Assembly: GCF_900101015.1 (NCBI RefSeq)
Contig: NZ_FNFZ01000006.1
Location: forward strand, 103,424 to 167,423
From: Sarcina sp. DSM 11001
Lineage (GTDB): Bacteria; Bacillota; Clostridia; Lachnospirales; Lachnospiraceae
Direction of reading: 5' to 3'
Length of the DNA: 64,000 bases
Shown: positions 17,193 through 26,032 of the stretch, one piece after another
How the letters are laid out: every line of letters begins with the position of its first letter
Numbering within the stretch: the stretch's first letter is position 1
Notes under the pieces: model-generated
Told to the model about the DNA's origin: nothing
What the model saw: only the letters and a program-made list of their open reading frames with translations
Database searches by the model: none
Translations under genes and position numbers: made by a program

Positions 17193-18943
17193 ATGTGATC
17201 ATCAACGGCAGAGCCGTCAAAGTGCCGGAGAAGACGACCATCCTGGAGGCCGCGGAGAAAGCCGGTGTCCGGATCCCTACTCTCTGTTATCTGAAGGACC
17301 TCAATGAGATCGGTGCCTGCCGGATCTGCGTCGTGGAGGTGGAGGGCTATGAGCGCCTCTTCACAGCCTGCAACAATCCGGTAGCCGACGGAATGGTCAT
17401 CCACACCAACTCAAAGAAAGCGAGAGAGGCCAGAAAGATCAATGTCGAGCTGATCCTCTCCCAGCACAATACCAACTGTGCCGTATGTTCCCGCAACTGG
17501 AACTGCACCCTGCAGAAGGTCGCCAATGACCTGAACATCCACTGGATCCCCTTCGAAAAGGACCTGCCCAGGATCTCCAGGACGGACTATCACTTCCCCC
17601 TGATCCGCGAGTATGACAAGTGCATCAAGTGCATGCGCTGCATCCAGATCTGCGACAATGTGCAGACCACAGGCATCTGGGATGTTTTGAACACCGGTTC
17701 CAGGACTACGGTCGATGTGGGCGGTGTCTACCGTCTGGAGGACTCCAAGTGTGTGCTCTGCGGCCAATGTATCACCCACTGTCCTGTCGGCGCGCTCCGT
17801 GAGCGCGATGATCTCGACCGGGTGCTCCTCGCACTCGAGGATCCGGACATCATCACGGTCATCCAGGTGGCACCTTCGATCCGCACTGCCTGGGGTGAGG
17901 GCTTCGGCCTCAAACCGGAGTTCGCGACCTACCGCCGCCTGGTCTCGCTCCTCAAGAACATCGGCTTCGATTATGTCTTTGACACCAACTTCTCCGCAGA
18001 CCTGACCATCATGGAGGAGGCCAGCGAGTTCCTCGAGAAGGTCAAAAAAGCGGCAGAGACAAAGGACACCGGAGCGGAAGAGAAATTCCCTATGTTCACC
18101 TCCTGCTGCCCCGGCTGGGTGCGGTTCTGCAAGGCGAACTATCCCGAGTTCGTGGACCAGCTCTCGACCTCCAAGTCGCCGCAGCAGATGTTCGGCGCCA
18201 TCTCCAAGAGCTACTACGCTAAGCTCCTGAACGTGGATCCCTCCAAGATCTTCGTCATTTCTGTCATGCCCTGCCTGGCCAAGAAGGCGGAGTGCGCCTA
18301 CCCGACCATGGTCGATGACCAGGGTTCACCGGAAGTGGATGTCTCCATCACGAACCGAGAGCTTGTCCGCCTGATCCGCCTGGAGAACCTCAATCCCGCG
18401 GAGTTCCCGGAGTCCGAGCCGGATATGCCTCTCGGCGTCGGTTCCGGCGCGGGCAACATTTTCGGCGCGACTGGAGGCGTCATGGAGGCCGCTCTCAGAA
18501 GCGCCTACAACTTTGTCACCGGCGAGAATCCCGCTCCCGATACCTTCAGTGACGTCCGCGGCATGGACGGCTGGAAGGAGCAGGTTTTCGACCTGGCGGG
18601 CACACCGCTCAAGGTCGCGGTCGTCAACGGTCTGGGCAATGCCAGAAAGCTCCTCAACGAGCTGAAAAAGGGCCGCGTCTCCTACGACTTCGTAGAAGTT
18701 ATGGCCTGCCCCGGAGGCTGCGTCGGCGGCGGCGGACAGCCTATCCACGACGGCATCGAGATGGCGGCGGACCGCGCCAAAGTCCTTTATCGCCAGGACG
18801 CCGGCATGGAGCTTCGCTTCAGCCACGAGAACCCCTCCATCAAGGCGGTCTACGAAGACTTCCTGGGCGAGCCCCTCTCCGACCTGTCCGAGCACCTGCT
18901 CCACACCGACCACCACGGCTGGAAGATGCCGGGAGAGGAGTGA
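17186..18943 (+). CDS. hydA: [FeFe] hydrogenase, group A
   Basis: A 585-residue iron-only hydrogenase that makes or uses H2. Domains in order: a 2Fe-2S ferredoxin (residues 1-75, Cys in GACRICVVE), a His-x3-Cys cluster motif (HNTNCAVC), two 4Fe-4S clusters (CIKCMRCIQIC and CVLCGQCITHCPVG), and the H-cluster domain with all three signatures: TSCCPGW (Cys307), MPCLAKKAEC (Cys363) and EVMACPGGCVGGGGQP (Cys508, Cys512). All H-cluster ligands look intact, so it should be active. It starts inside the last codons of the flavoprotein gene. The maturases HydE, HydF and HydG, and a NuoE-like subunit, are not in this window. Cytoplasmic, no signal peptide. Confidence 0.97.
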   Translation: MVNVIINGRAVKVPEKTTILEAAEKAGVRIPTLCYLKDLNEIGACRICVVEVEGYERLFTACNNPVADGMVIHTNSKKAREARKINVELILSQHNTNCAVCSRNWNCTLQKVANDLNIHWIPFEKDLPRISRTDYHFPLIREYDKCIKCMRCIQICDNVQTTGIWDVLNTGSRTTVDVGGVYRLEDSKCVLCGQCITHCPVGALRERDDLDRVLLALEDPDIITVIQVAPSIRTAWGEGFGLKPEFATYRRLVSLLKNIGFDYVFDTNFSADLTIMEEASEFLEKVKKAAETKDTGAEEKFPMFTSCCPGWVRFCKANYPEFVDQLSTSKSPQQMFGAISKSYYAKLLNVDPSKIFVISVMPCLAKKAECAYPTMVDDQGSPEVDVSITNRELVRLIRLENLNPAEFPESEPDMPLGVGSGAGNIFGATGGVMEAALRSAYNFVTGENPAPDTFSDVRGMDGWKEQVFDLAGTPLKVAVVNGLGNARKLLNELKKGRVSYDFVEVMACPGGCVGGGGQPIHDGIEMAADRAKVLYRQDAGMELRFSHENPSIKAVYEDFLGEPLSDLSEHLLHTDHHGWKMPGEE

Positions 18944-19143
18944 AGATTCCTCGATAAAGAGCCACAGGCCTGTGATGCCTGCATCCTGATGATGCCATTC
19001 GCGGCTGCAGGTGATGGCGAAGCGGAAACATCGCCGCACCGGCGCTGTCAGGGAGTCGATGTGAACCCATCGGCGACTGACGGCACACTGGAAGTTCCGG
19101 CTGAAACTGCAGCGTCAGGAACCTGAGCCAATCTGAGTCACAT

Positions 19144-19178
19144 AAAAAAGCAGGCGCAAAATGCGCCTGCTTTTTAAT
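19144..19178. terminator. Bidirectional terminator after hydA
   Basis: aaaaagcaggcgca pairs perfectly with tgcgcctgcttttt, with flanking A- and T-runs. The stretch 18944-19143 before it has no gene or feature I recognise. Confidence 0.9.
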
Positions 19179-19189
19179 TAAGAGAATGT

Positions 19190-19376
19190 TTTTAAGACGT
19201 TTTGTTTTTGTCAGATACCCGGTCTCCAACAGGGCAGACCAGAGGTTGTCGCCGTTTTCATAGATGCGGTGGTACGGCAGGTTTTCGTTTATCAGGCATT
19301 CGATGCTCTCCCCTGCGAGGAGCCGCTCAAAGGATTCATTGGCATCCGTTGTTTTGCCTAAAAAACCGTGGATCAT
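19190..19376 (-). pseudogene. Remnant of an AAA-ATPase/PD-(D/E)XK family gene
   Basis: About 60 codons resemble a middle segment of the AAA-ATPase plus PDDEXK_9 (DUF1703) proteins common in Lachnospiraceae: FERLLAGESIECLINENL, then DNLWSALLETGYLT. Similarity stops near the terminator, and the open frame beyond it runs antisense to hydA without meaning. No ATPase or nuclease part remains, so this is a relic. Confidence 0.6.
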
Positions 19377-19450
19377 GGCAGGCGCGGGAATATCCGAATA
19401 CAGGTCCAGGTATGTCCGGATACAGGCTCTGGCAGCTTCAGATCCAGGGC

Positions 19451-20677
19451 TTACAGTATCCCCATTTCCTGCATCTTCATGGCGCGAACCTTGGTGGAGA
19501 GACCGAAGAGGGTGATGAAGCCCTCGGCATCGTGATGGTCGTAGAGGTCGCCGGTGGTGAAGGAGGCGAGGCTCTCGCTGTAGAGGGAGTAAGGGGAAGT
19601 CGTGCCGGCCTTGATGATGTTGCCCTTGTAGAGACCCATCTTTACTTCACCGGTGACGTATTTCTGGGTGGACTCGATGAAGGCCTGCTCCGCCTCGCGA
19701 AGAGGGGTGAACCACTTGCCTTCGTAGACGAGGGAAGCGAATTTGTGGCCGATATCGTCCTTCATGGCGTAGGTGTCGCGGTCGAGGATGAGCTCCTCGA
19801 GCTGCTGGTGGGCCTCCATGAGGATGGTCCCGCCGGGAGTCTCATAGATGCCGCGGGACTTCATGCCGACGACACGGTTTTCCACGATATCGACGATGCC
19901 GATGCCGTTCTCGCCGCCCAGCTTGTTGAGCTTGCGGATGATATCGGAGACCTTCATAGCCTCGCCGTTGAGAGTCTTCGGTACGCCGGCCTCAAAGGTC
20001 AGGGTGATGTAAGTGATCTCATCGGGAGCCTTCATGGGAGTCTGGCTCAGGACCAGGAGATGGTCATAGTTGGGAGCGTTTGCGGGATCCTCGAGCTCGA
20101 GGCCTTCGTGGCTGATGTGCCAGAGGTTCCGGTCACGGCTGTAGCTGCTGTCGGCGGAGAAGGGAAGCTCGATGCCGTGCGCCTTGCAGTACGCGATCTC
20201 GGATTCACGGGAGTCCATGGTCCACTTGGGGCTTCTCCAGGCAGCGATGATATTGAGGTCGGGAGCCAGAGCCTTGATGCCCATCTCGAAACGGATCTGG
20301 TCATTGCCCTTGCCGGTCGCGCCGTGGCAGATCGTGGTCGCGCCTTCCTTGCGGGCGATCTCGACAAGCTTCTTGGCGATCAGAGGACGTGCCATGGAAG
20401 TACCCAGCAGATACTTGTTTTCATAGACGGCATGAGCCTGTACGCAGGGGACAATATACTCATCGGCAAACTCATCACATACATCCAGAATGTAGAGCTT
20501 CTCGGCGCCGCAGTATTTTGCGCGTTCCTCGAGATGATCCAGCTCCTCCTCCTGTCCGCAGTCGATACAGACGCAGACGACGTCAAAACCGTAGTTTTCC
20601 TTCAGCCAGGGAATGATCGCCGTAGTGTCCAGACCGCCGCTGTATGCCAAGATGACTTTTTCGTTTGCTGTGCCCAT
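19451..20677 (-). CDS. argG: Argininosuccinate synthase
   Basis: Joins citrulline and aspartate using ATP in arginine synthesis. The 408-residue length is normal. The N-terminal ATP loop reads [31 protein letters not shown] and AAWRSPKW are typical. Its start has a good aggaggt on the minus strand. A consensus-like promoter and a possible ArgR site lie in the 520-bp gap upstream. It is divergent from the GNAT gene and the argJBD group, so the arginine genes are split across both strands; argH, argF and argC are not seen. Confidence 0.97.
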   Translation of the reverse strand: MGTANEKVILAYSGGLDTTAIIPWLKENYGFDVVCVCIDCGQEEELDHLEERAKYCGAEKLYILDVCDEFADEYIVPCVQAHAVYENKYLLGTSMARPLIAKKLVEIARKEGATTICHGATGKGNDQIRFEMGIKALAPDLNIIAAWRSPKWTMDSRESEIAYCKAHGIELPFSADSSYSRDRNLWHISHEGLELEDPANAPNYDHLLVLSQTPMKAPDEITYITLTFEAGVPKTLNGEAMKVSDIIRKLNKLGGENGIGIVDIVENRVVGMKSRGIYETPGGTILMEAHQQLEELILDRDTYAMKDDIGHKFASLVYEGKWFTPLREAEQAFIESTQKYVTGEVKMGLYKGNIIKAGTTSPYSLYSESLASFTTGDLYDHHDAEGFITLFGLSTKVRAMKMQEMGIL

Positions 20678-20877
20678 GATAAATGACCTCCTGATTACTT
20701 TCTTTGAACATTTCTGTTCTCTGTTTCATTTCTGTTCTTTGATTAATCCTGTTAAAGTTTAATCCTGTTAGATTTCTTGTTTTTCAGTCCTTTTTATTCA
20801 GACCGCGATGTTTGACGCGATGATCCTCATCTGATCTGTGCGGATTTTGTAAAAGGGATATCCGCTGAACGAATACA

Positions 20878-20906
20878 ACTATACAACTTTCGTATGTTGA
20901 TTGCAA
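20878..20906 (-). promoter_or_regulatory. Predicted sigma-A promoter of argG
   Basis: On the minus strand, -35 TTGCAA (20906-20901), a 17-bp spacer, then -10 TATAGT (20883-20878). It would give a leader of about 190 nt before argG. The rest of the gap 20678-21198 is AT-rich with short direct repeats (aatcctgtta twice near 20745-20770) and no gene. Confidence 0.6.
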
Positions 20907-20913
20907 GCCCTAA

Positions 20914-20957
20914 ATTGTGAATATTTTTATGAATATTGCATATTTTATGCATATTTC
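20914..20957. promoter_or_regulatory. Possible ArgR operator (ARG box-like)
   Basis: Two adjacent AT-rich dyads, tgtgaatatttttatgaat and gcatattttatgcat, just upstream of the argG -35. They resemble the TGAAT-N-ATTCA pattern of ARG boxes but match imperfectly. Position and pathway are the main support. Confidence 0.35.
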
Positions 20958-21112
20958 TAAAAATTTATGCAAAAATACTGGACTTACATGAATAATAGGT
21001 GTATGTTATTGAAAGCGTTGATGTCATGGCTGAATAAAACGGATGTTCAATCCGGCTCTTCAATCCGGGTATGTCCGGGTTTTTCAGCGTTTCCGCCAAA
21101 TGACATTTCCTG

Positions 21113-21140
21113 TTGCATGTAAAAAAGAATAGTTTATAAT
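21113..21140 (+). promoter_or_regulatory. Predicted promoter of the GNAT gene
   Basis: TTGCAT (21113-21118), 16-bp spacer, TATAAT (21135-21140), 58 bp ahead of the start. Confidence 0.55.
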
Positions 21141-21198
21141 GGTAAGAATGCAATGTGGGAAAAATATTGGAATGATAGAAAAGAATTAAAAAGAGACA

Positions 21199-21684
21199 AT
21201 GGCAAATAAGAACTTACCTTTACAGATCCGGATCCGGGCCATGCTCATCGAAGATTACGAACAGGTGCGCCACCTGTGGATGACGATCCATGGATTCGGA
21301 ATCCGGAGCATAGACGATACAAAAGAAGAAGTGGCCCGTTTTTTAAAGAGAAATCCGACGACCAGTGTCGTTGCTGTATGCGGGGAAAAGGTCGTGGGCG
21401 CGATCCTCTGCGGGAGTGATGGACGGCAGGGATGCCTTTACCATGTCTGTGTGGCAAAAAAATTCCGCCGCAGAGGCATTGGCCGCCAGATGGTCGGGTA
21501 TTGCATGAATGCTCTCCGAAGGGAGAGGATCAACCGGGTGACCCTGATCGCCTTTACCAAAAATGACGTGGGCAATGCCTTCTGGAAACAGATCGGCTGG
21601 ACCGTACGCACGGACCTGAACTATTATCAGTTTGTCCTGAATGAGGAAAATATCACACGGTTTGTGGAATATCAGGAGGAGTAG
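21199..21684 (+). CDS. GNAT-family N-acetyltransferase
   Basis: A 161-residue acetyl-CoA-dependent acetyltransferase. The GNAT fold is clear: an N-terminal strand and helix (IRIRAMLIEDYEQVRHLW), the beta-4 strand with LYHVCVAKKFRRRGIGRQMV, where RRRGIGRQ is the pyrophosphate-binding loop, and VGNAFWKQIGW near the end. The substrate is unknown. It lies 140 bp before argJ on the same strand, but it is too short and too divergent to be called ArgA from sequence alone. ArgJ itself makes a separate N-acetylglutamate synthase dispensable. Confidence 0.85.
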   Translation: MANKNLPLQIRIRAMLIEDYEQVRHLWMTIHGFGIRSIDDTKEEVARFLKRNPTTSVVAVCGEKVVGAILCGSDGRQGCLYHVCVAKKFRRRGIGRQMVGYCMNALRRERINRVTLIAFTKNDVGNAFWKQIGWTVRTDLNYYQFVLNEENITRFVEYQEE

Positions 21685-21821
21685 ACAGCCTGCTGATCGT
21701 CAGAGAATAATCGATCATTTCGGTGAGATCAGATACTACTGTTGAATATTATGGACAGCATCCAATATAGTAAAAGAGTGTTTCACTATCGCACTTGGAA
21801 ATAACAAATAAAGAAGGTGTT

Positions 21822-23129
21822 ATGATGGAAAAAATTTCAGGCGGCGTGACAGCCGCAAAGGGCTTTTCGGCTGCATCGGCAGCTGCGCAGATCAAGTATC
21901 AGGGCAGGACAGATATGGCGATGATCTACAGCGCCTCTCCCTGCGCGGCAGCGGGAACCTTTACAAGGAATGTCGTCAAGGCGGCGCCGGTGATCTGGGA
22001 CCGCGACCTTGTGCGGAGCGGGAAACCGGTGCACGCCGTGGTCGTAAACTCCGGGATCGCCAATGCCTGCACCGGCCAGACAGGGCTCGACTACTGTCTG
22101 AAGACTGCGGAGGCGGCGGGAGCCGCCCTGGGGATCCCCGCGGACTCTGTCCTCGTGGGTTCCACTGGAGTCATTGGTTTCCAGCTTCCTATTGACCGGA
22201 TCTGCGCAGGTGTTGAGGCCCTGGCGGGAGGCCTCGGAGAAGACCTGGACCACGGAACGGATGCCGCAAAGGCCATCATGACAACGGATACACATAAAAA
22301 GGAGTGCGCCTGCTCCTTCGAGATCGACGGGAAGAAGGTGACGGTCGGCGGCATGGCCAAGGGTTCCGGTATGATCCATCCCGATATGTGCACCATGCTG
22401 GGCTATGTGACAACGGACGCAGCCGTGGAGGCTTCTGTCCTCCAGCAGGCGGTCAGCGCCATCGTGGACGAGACCTTTAACATGATTTCCGTTGACGGTG
22501 ATACATCCACCAACGATACCCTGCTCGTCCTTGCAAACGGCGAGGCGGGAAACACCAGGATCACTTCGGCAGAGGGAGAAGCCTATGAGGCGCTCTTTGA
22601 GGCGCTGCATCTGGTCTGCAGAGATCTCGCCATGCAGATGGCCGGCGACGGCGAGGGAGCGACCAAGCTGATCGAGTGCACGGTACAGGGCGCGGATACT
22701 CTCGAAAATGCCCGCACACTGGCCAAATCCGTCATCACTTCCAGCCTGACCAAGGCGGCGGTATATGGCAGTGATGCCAACTGGGGCAGGATCCTCTGCG
22801 CGCTGGGCTACGCTGGCGTGGAGTTTGACCCCAATGACCTGCAGCTGTATTTCGTGGATGAGACCGCGGCATCTGCAGGTGAAAAAGACTCTGCAAAAGC
22901 AGCTGCTGCCGGTTCAGGAGAAGCAGAAGAGGGGGGCAGTCCCCGAAAGATGCTGATCTTCACAGACGGAGCGGCAGCTGCCTACAGCGAGGAGGAAGCC
23001 ACTCAGCTTCTGAAAAAAGAAAAAGTCACGATCCTGGCGCAGTTCCACATGGGGAACGCCTCCGCCACTGCCTGGGGATGTGACCTGACCTATGACTATG
23101 TAAAGATCAACGCGGATTACCGCAGCTGA
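21822..23129 (+). CDS. argJ: Bifunctional ornithine acetyltransferase/N-acetylglutamate synthase
   Basis: Transfers acetyl from acetylornithine to glutamate, and in bifunctional forms also uses acetyl-CoA. The precursor cleaves itself before a catalytic Thr; here the site reads KGSGMIHPDMCTMLGYVTTD, with Cys-Thr instead of the common Ala-Thr. The C terminus AWGCDLTYDYVKINADYRS is typical. A roughly 25-residue Ala/Ser/Gly/Glu-rich insert (AGEKDSAKAAAAGSGEAEE) interrupts the conserved C-terminal part. I chose ATG 21822 (21825 is equally likely) behind gaagg; the frame extends nine codons up to a TTG without support. It is followed by argB and argD. Confidence 0.96.
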   Translation: MMEKISGGVTAAKGFSAASAAAQIKYQGRTDMAMIYSASPCAAAGTFTRNVVKAAPVIWDRDLVRSGKPVHAVVVNSGIANACTGQTGLDYCLKTAEAAGAALGIPADSVLVGSTGVIGFQLPIDRICAGVEALAGGLGEDLDHGTDAAKAIMTTDTHKKECACSFEIDGKKVTVGGMAKGSGMIHPDMCTMLGYVTTDAAVEASVLQQAVSAIVDETFNMISVDGDTSTNDTLLVLANGEAGNTRITSAEGEAYEALFEALHLVCRDLAMQMAGDGEGATKLIECTVQGADTLENARTLAKSVITSSLTKAAVYGSDANWGRILCALGYAGVEFDPNDLQLYFVDETAASAGEKDSAKAAAAGSGEAEEGGSPRKMLIFTDGAAAAYSEEEATQLLKKEKVTILAQFHMGNASATAWGCDLTYDYVKINADYRS

Positions 23130-23199
23130 TCTTTCAGGGCATTTTATCATTTTATGGCAGCTTTGCTGACCTGTGAACAGATTGAACAGATATGTATTT

Positions 23200-23320
23200 A
23201 CGGATCTCCGGAGCCGGGGAAGATAAGTACCGAAGCTCTCCGGGGCTGCGGACGATAAATATGCCGGCTCTCCGGAGCCGGGGAAGATAAATACGGCGGC
23301 TCTCCGGGGCCGCAGCCAGA
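23200..23320. repeat. ~32-bp tandem repeat, about 3.5 copies, between argJ and argB
   Basis: Copies begin near 23200, 23235, 23267 and 23299. The shared core is ctctccggagccggggaag followed by ataaatacgg. The last partial copy ends about 15 bp before argB. Each copy can form a small ccgg-based hairpin. Confidence 0.88.
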
Positions 23321-23335
23321 AAGGAACAACAGTTT

Positions 23336-24244
23336 ATGGAACCTTATTTAAACAGGGAACAGATGGAGGCGCAGGAAAAGGCCCAGGTGCTGATCGAGGC
23401 GCTGCCTTATATTCAGAAATTCAACCGCAAGATCATTGTCGTCAAGTACGGCGGGAGCGCAATGAGCGATGAAGAGCTGCAGAGGAGTGTCATTCAGGAC
23501 GTCACCCTGCTCAAGCTCGTAGGCTTTAAGCCCATCATTGTTCACGGCGGCGGAAAAGCCATCAGCAAGTGGGTGGAGAAGAGCGGCAAGGAGGCAAAAT
23601 TCGTCAAAGGACTGCGCGTCACGGACGCCGAGACCTGTGAGATCGCGGAGATGGTTCTGGGCAGTGTGTCCAAAAAGCTCGTCTCCATGGTGGAAGAACT
23701 GGGGATCCGGGCCATCGGGATCAGCGGCAAGGACGGAAATCTCCTTCATGTCCAGAAAAAATACGCGGATGGACAGGATATCGGTTTTGTGGGAGAAGTC
23801 ACTGACGTTGACCCCAAGATCCTGTTTGACATGCTGGAAAATGATTATCTGCCCATCGTCGCGCCCCTGGGAATGGACGATGATTTCAACACCTATAACA
23901 TCAACGCCGACGAAGCGGCAAGCGCGATCGCCCGTGCGGTCTGCGCCGACAAGCTTGTCTATCTCACCGACATCACAGGCGTCCTGAGGAGCCTTGACGA
24001 TCCGAATTCCCTGATCAGCCGCATCAATATCGACCAGGCTGACAAGCTGATCCAGGACGGCATAGTCGGAGGCGGCATGCTTCCCAAGCTTGCCAACTGT
24101 ACTGATGCAGTCCGCGGAGGAGTGCACCGTGTCCATATCCTGGACGGCCGCATTCCCCACTGCATCCTGCTTGAGATCTTTACCGATAACGGCGTAGGCA
24201 CTGTATTCTACAAGGGCGATTATATGGCGGACCGCGGCTACTGA
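23336..24244 (+). CDS. argB: Acetylglutamate kinase
   Basis: Phosphorylates N-acetylglutamate, the second step of arginine synthesis. The 302 residues include the amino-acid-kinase motifs VVKYGGSAM near residue 38, [11 protein letters not shown], and the C-terminal [12 protein letters not shown] and GGMLPKL. The N-terminal helix ([16 protein letters not shown]) is the type found in arginine-feedback-sensitive hexameric enzymes, so feedback control by arginine is likely (inference). A 206-bp gap with tandem repeats separates it from argJ; argD follows after 64 bp. Confidence 0.97.
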   Translation: MEPYLNREQMEAQEKAQVLIEALPYIQKFNRKIIVVKYGGSAMSDEELQRSVIQDVTLLKLVGFKPIIVHGGGKAISKWVEKSGKEAKFVKGLRVTDAETCEIAEMVLGSVSKKLVSMVEELGIRAIGISGKDGNLLHVQKKYADGQDIGFVGEVTDVDPKILFDMLENDYLPIVAPLGMDDDFNTYNINADEAASAIARAVCADKLVYLTDITGVLRSLDDPNSLISRINIDQADKLIQDGIVGGGMLPKLANCTDAVRGGVHRVHILDGRIPHCILLEIFTDNGVGTVFYKGDYMADRGY

Positions 24245-24308
24245 GGAATCCAGGAAAGAAGATAAATTCCCCAAAAAGATTGATTCCAAAAAAGAGGAAA
24301 GAAAAACA

Positions 24309-25517
24309 ATGGAACAGAACAACAAGATGCAGCTGATGATCGAGCAGGCGGAAAAAGACCTGCTGCACACCTATAACCGGTATCAGATCGTCCTGGACAG
24401 GGGCGAAGGAATGTATTTGTATGATATCAACGGCAAAAAGTATCTGGATTTCATGGCCGGGATCGCTGTTTTTGCCCTTGGCTACGGCAATAAGGCCTAC
24501 AACGATGCCCTCAAGGCCCAGATCGACAAGATCCTGCATACCTCCAACTATTTTTACAATGAACCCGCGATCCGCGCGGCCGCAAGGATGAAAAAGGCCT
24601 CCGGCATGGACCGGATCTTTTTTACCAACAGCGGCGCGGAGGCAGTGGAGGGCGCCCTGAAAGCGGCCATGAAGCACGCCTTTTTAAAGGACGGGCACAG
24701 GGGCCACCAGGTGATCGCCATGGAAAATTCCTTCCACGGCAGGACCTACGGCGCGCTTTCTGTCACCGGCAATTCCCACTACCGTGAACCCTTCGGCCAG
24801 ATGCCCTGCGATGTGCAGTTCGCCCGTCTGAACGATCTTGAAAGCGTGAAGGTTCTGATCACAGAGGAGACCTGCGCAGTCATCGTCGAGCCCGTTCAGG
24901 GCGAGGGCGGCCTTCTGCCTGCTTCTGAGGAGTTTCTGAAAGGCCTGAGGGCGCTCTGTGATGAAAAGGGAATCCTCCTGATCTTTGACGAGATCCAGTG
25001 CGGCATGGGGCGCACGGGTTCCATGTTTGCCTGGCACCGCTTCGGCGTCCGCCCGGATATCATGACCTGCGCCAAGGCACTGGGCTGCGGAGTTCCCGTC
25101 GGCGCTTTCCTGCTCACTGAGGAGGTCGGACAGAGCTCTCTTGTGGCCGGCGACCACGGTACGACCTACGGAGGCAATCCTCTTGCCTGCGCCGCTGTCA
25201 ACGCCGTTCTCGACCAGTATGAGGCTCTGGACCTTGTGAACCATGTGCGCGAAACTGCGCCTTATCTGACCAGCACCCTGGACGGACTTGCGGCCGAGTT
25301 TCCCTGCATCAAAGAACGGCGCGGTACCGGATTCATGCAGGGACTGGTTTTTGACCGCCCTGTGGGTCCCATCATCGCCGATGCCATGGACAAGGGCCTG
25401 ATCCTCATCAATGCGGGCGCTGAGATCATCCGATTTGTACCTGCGCTGATCACGGAAAAACAGCATATCGACGAGATGGCAGAGATCCTGCGCGGCGCGA
25501 TCGCCCGCAATTCCTGA
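24309..25517 (+). CDS. argD: Acetylornithine aminotransferase
   Basis: PLP-dependent class III aminotransferase that makes acetylornithine from N-acetylglutamate semialdehyde. The 402-residue length is normal. NSGAEAVEGALKAA, FHGRTYGALSVTG, LIFDEIQCGMGRTG and the PLP lysine in TCAKALGCGVPVGA are all present. It is the last of the argJ-argB-argD series. argC, which makes its substrate, is absent from this window and must lie elsewhere. The small gap before it is A-rich, with two gattcc-containing short repeats. Confidence 0.96.
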   Translation: MEQNNKMQLMIEQAEKDLLHTYNRYQIVLDRGEGMYLYDINGKKYLDFMAGIAVFALGYGNKAYNDALKAQIDKILHTSNYFYNEPAIRAAARMKKASGMDRIFFTNSGAEAVEGALKAAMKHAFLKDGHRGHQVIAMENSFHGRTYGALSVTGNSHYREPFGQMPCDVQFARLNDLESVKVLITEETCAVIVEPVQGEGGLLPASEEFLKGLRALCDEKGILLIFDEIQCGMGRTGSMFAWHRFGVRPDIMTCAKALGCGVPVGAFLLTEEVGQSSLVAGDHGTTYGGNPLACAAVNAVLDQYEALDLVNHVRETAPYLTSTLDGLAAEFPCIKERRGTGFMQGLVFDRPVGPIIADAMDKGLILINAGAEIIRFVPALITEKQHIDEMAEILRGAIARNS

Positions 25518-25590
25518 TCTGCCCTGATCTGTTTCCAGTGTTCTCGGCAGCCTGTGAGTTCGGGCTGCCTGCGGCATGCGGTTTTTGGAC

Positions 25591-25619
25591 TTGACAGTAT
25601 TACAGTAATAAAGTATATT
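25591..25619 (+). promoter_or_regulatory. Promoter of the riboflavin operon
   Basis: Perfect TTGACA (25591-25596), 17-bp spacer, TATATT (25614-25619). Transcription would start near 25626, just before the FMN aptamer. Confidence 0.85.
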
Positions 25620-25639
25620 GGAGTCCGTAATGAAATACA

Positions 25640-25751
25640 GAATCTTCAGGGCAGGGTGAAAGTCCCTACCGGTGGTACAGCCCACGAGCCGCGAGGCATG
25701 ATTCGGTGAAACTCCGAAGCCGACAGTATAGTCTGGATGGAAGAAGGTTCC
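25640..25751 (+). promoter_or_regulatory. FMN riboswitch (RFN element)
   Basis: The conserved aptamer blocks appear in order: cagggcagggtgaaagtccc, taccggtggtacagcccacg, a variable arm, ttcggtgaaactccgaagcc and gacagtatagtctggatgg, closed by a P1 stem (aatcttc with gaaggtt). A terminator hairpin lies about 118 bp on. When FMN binds, transcription should stop before ribD. The 515-bp gap 25518-26032 is accounted for by promoter, aptamer, terminator and leader. Confidence 0.97.
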
Positions 25752-25868
25752 GAAAGAAAAACATTGATCATTCCGGTACCCGGCCGCGGTGGCTGGTATC
25801 TTCGCGTGTTGCGTATTTTTCTTTCAGATCTGTGATGTGTATTGTCTCAAATGCACTTGAAAAACTGC

Positions 25869-25907
25869 CCTGGAACAGAATGATCTGTTCCGGGGTTTTT
25901 CTTTTTT
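25869..25907 (+). terminator. Riboswitch-controlled terminator
   Basis: cctggaacag (25869-25878) and ctgttccggg (25885-25894) followed by gtttttctttttt. It lies between the FMN aptamer and ribD, as expected for transcriptional attenuation. Confidence 0.92.
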
Positions 25908-26032
25908 GAGTGCAGACAGAGGGACAATACCATGAGCATGCCTGCCCTGAGACTTTCTCCGGTGCGGGCAGTTTTTATGGAACCGAAGATGCCATGATTA
26001 TAGATGAGACGGGAACGGGAGGAACACTGGAA

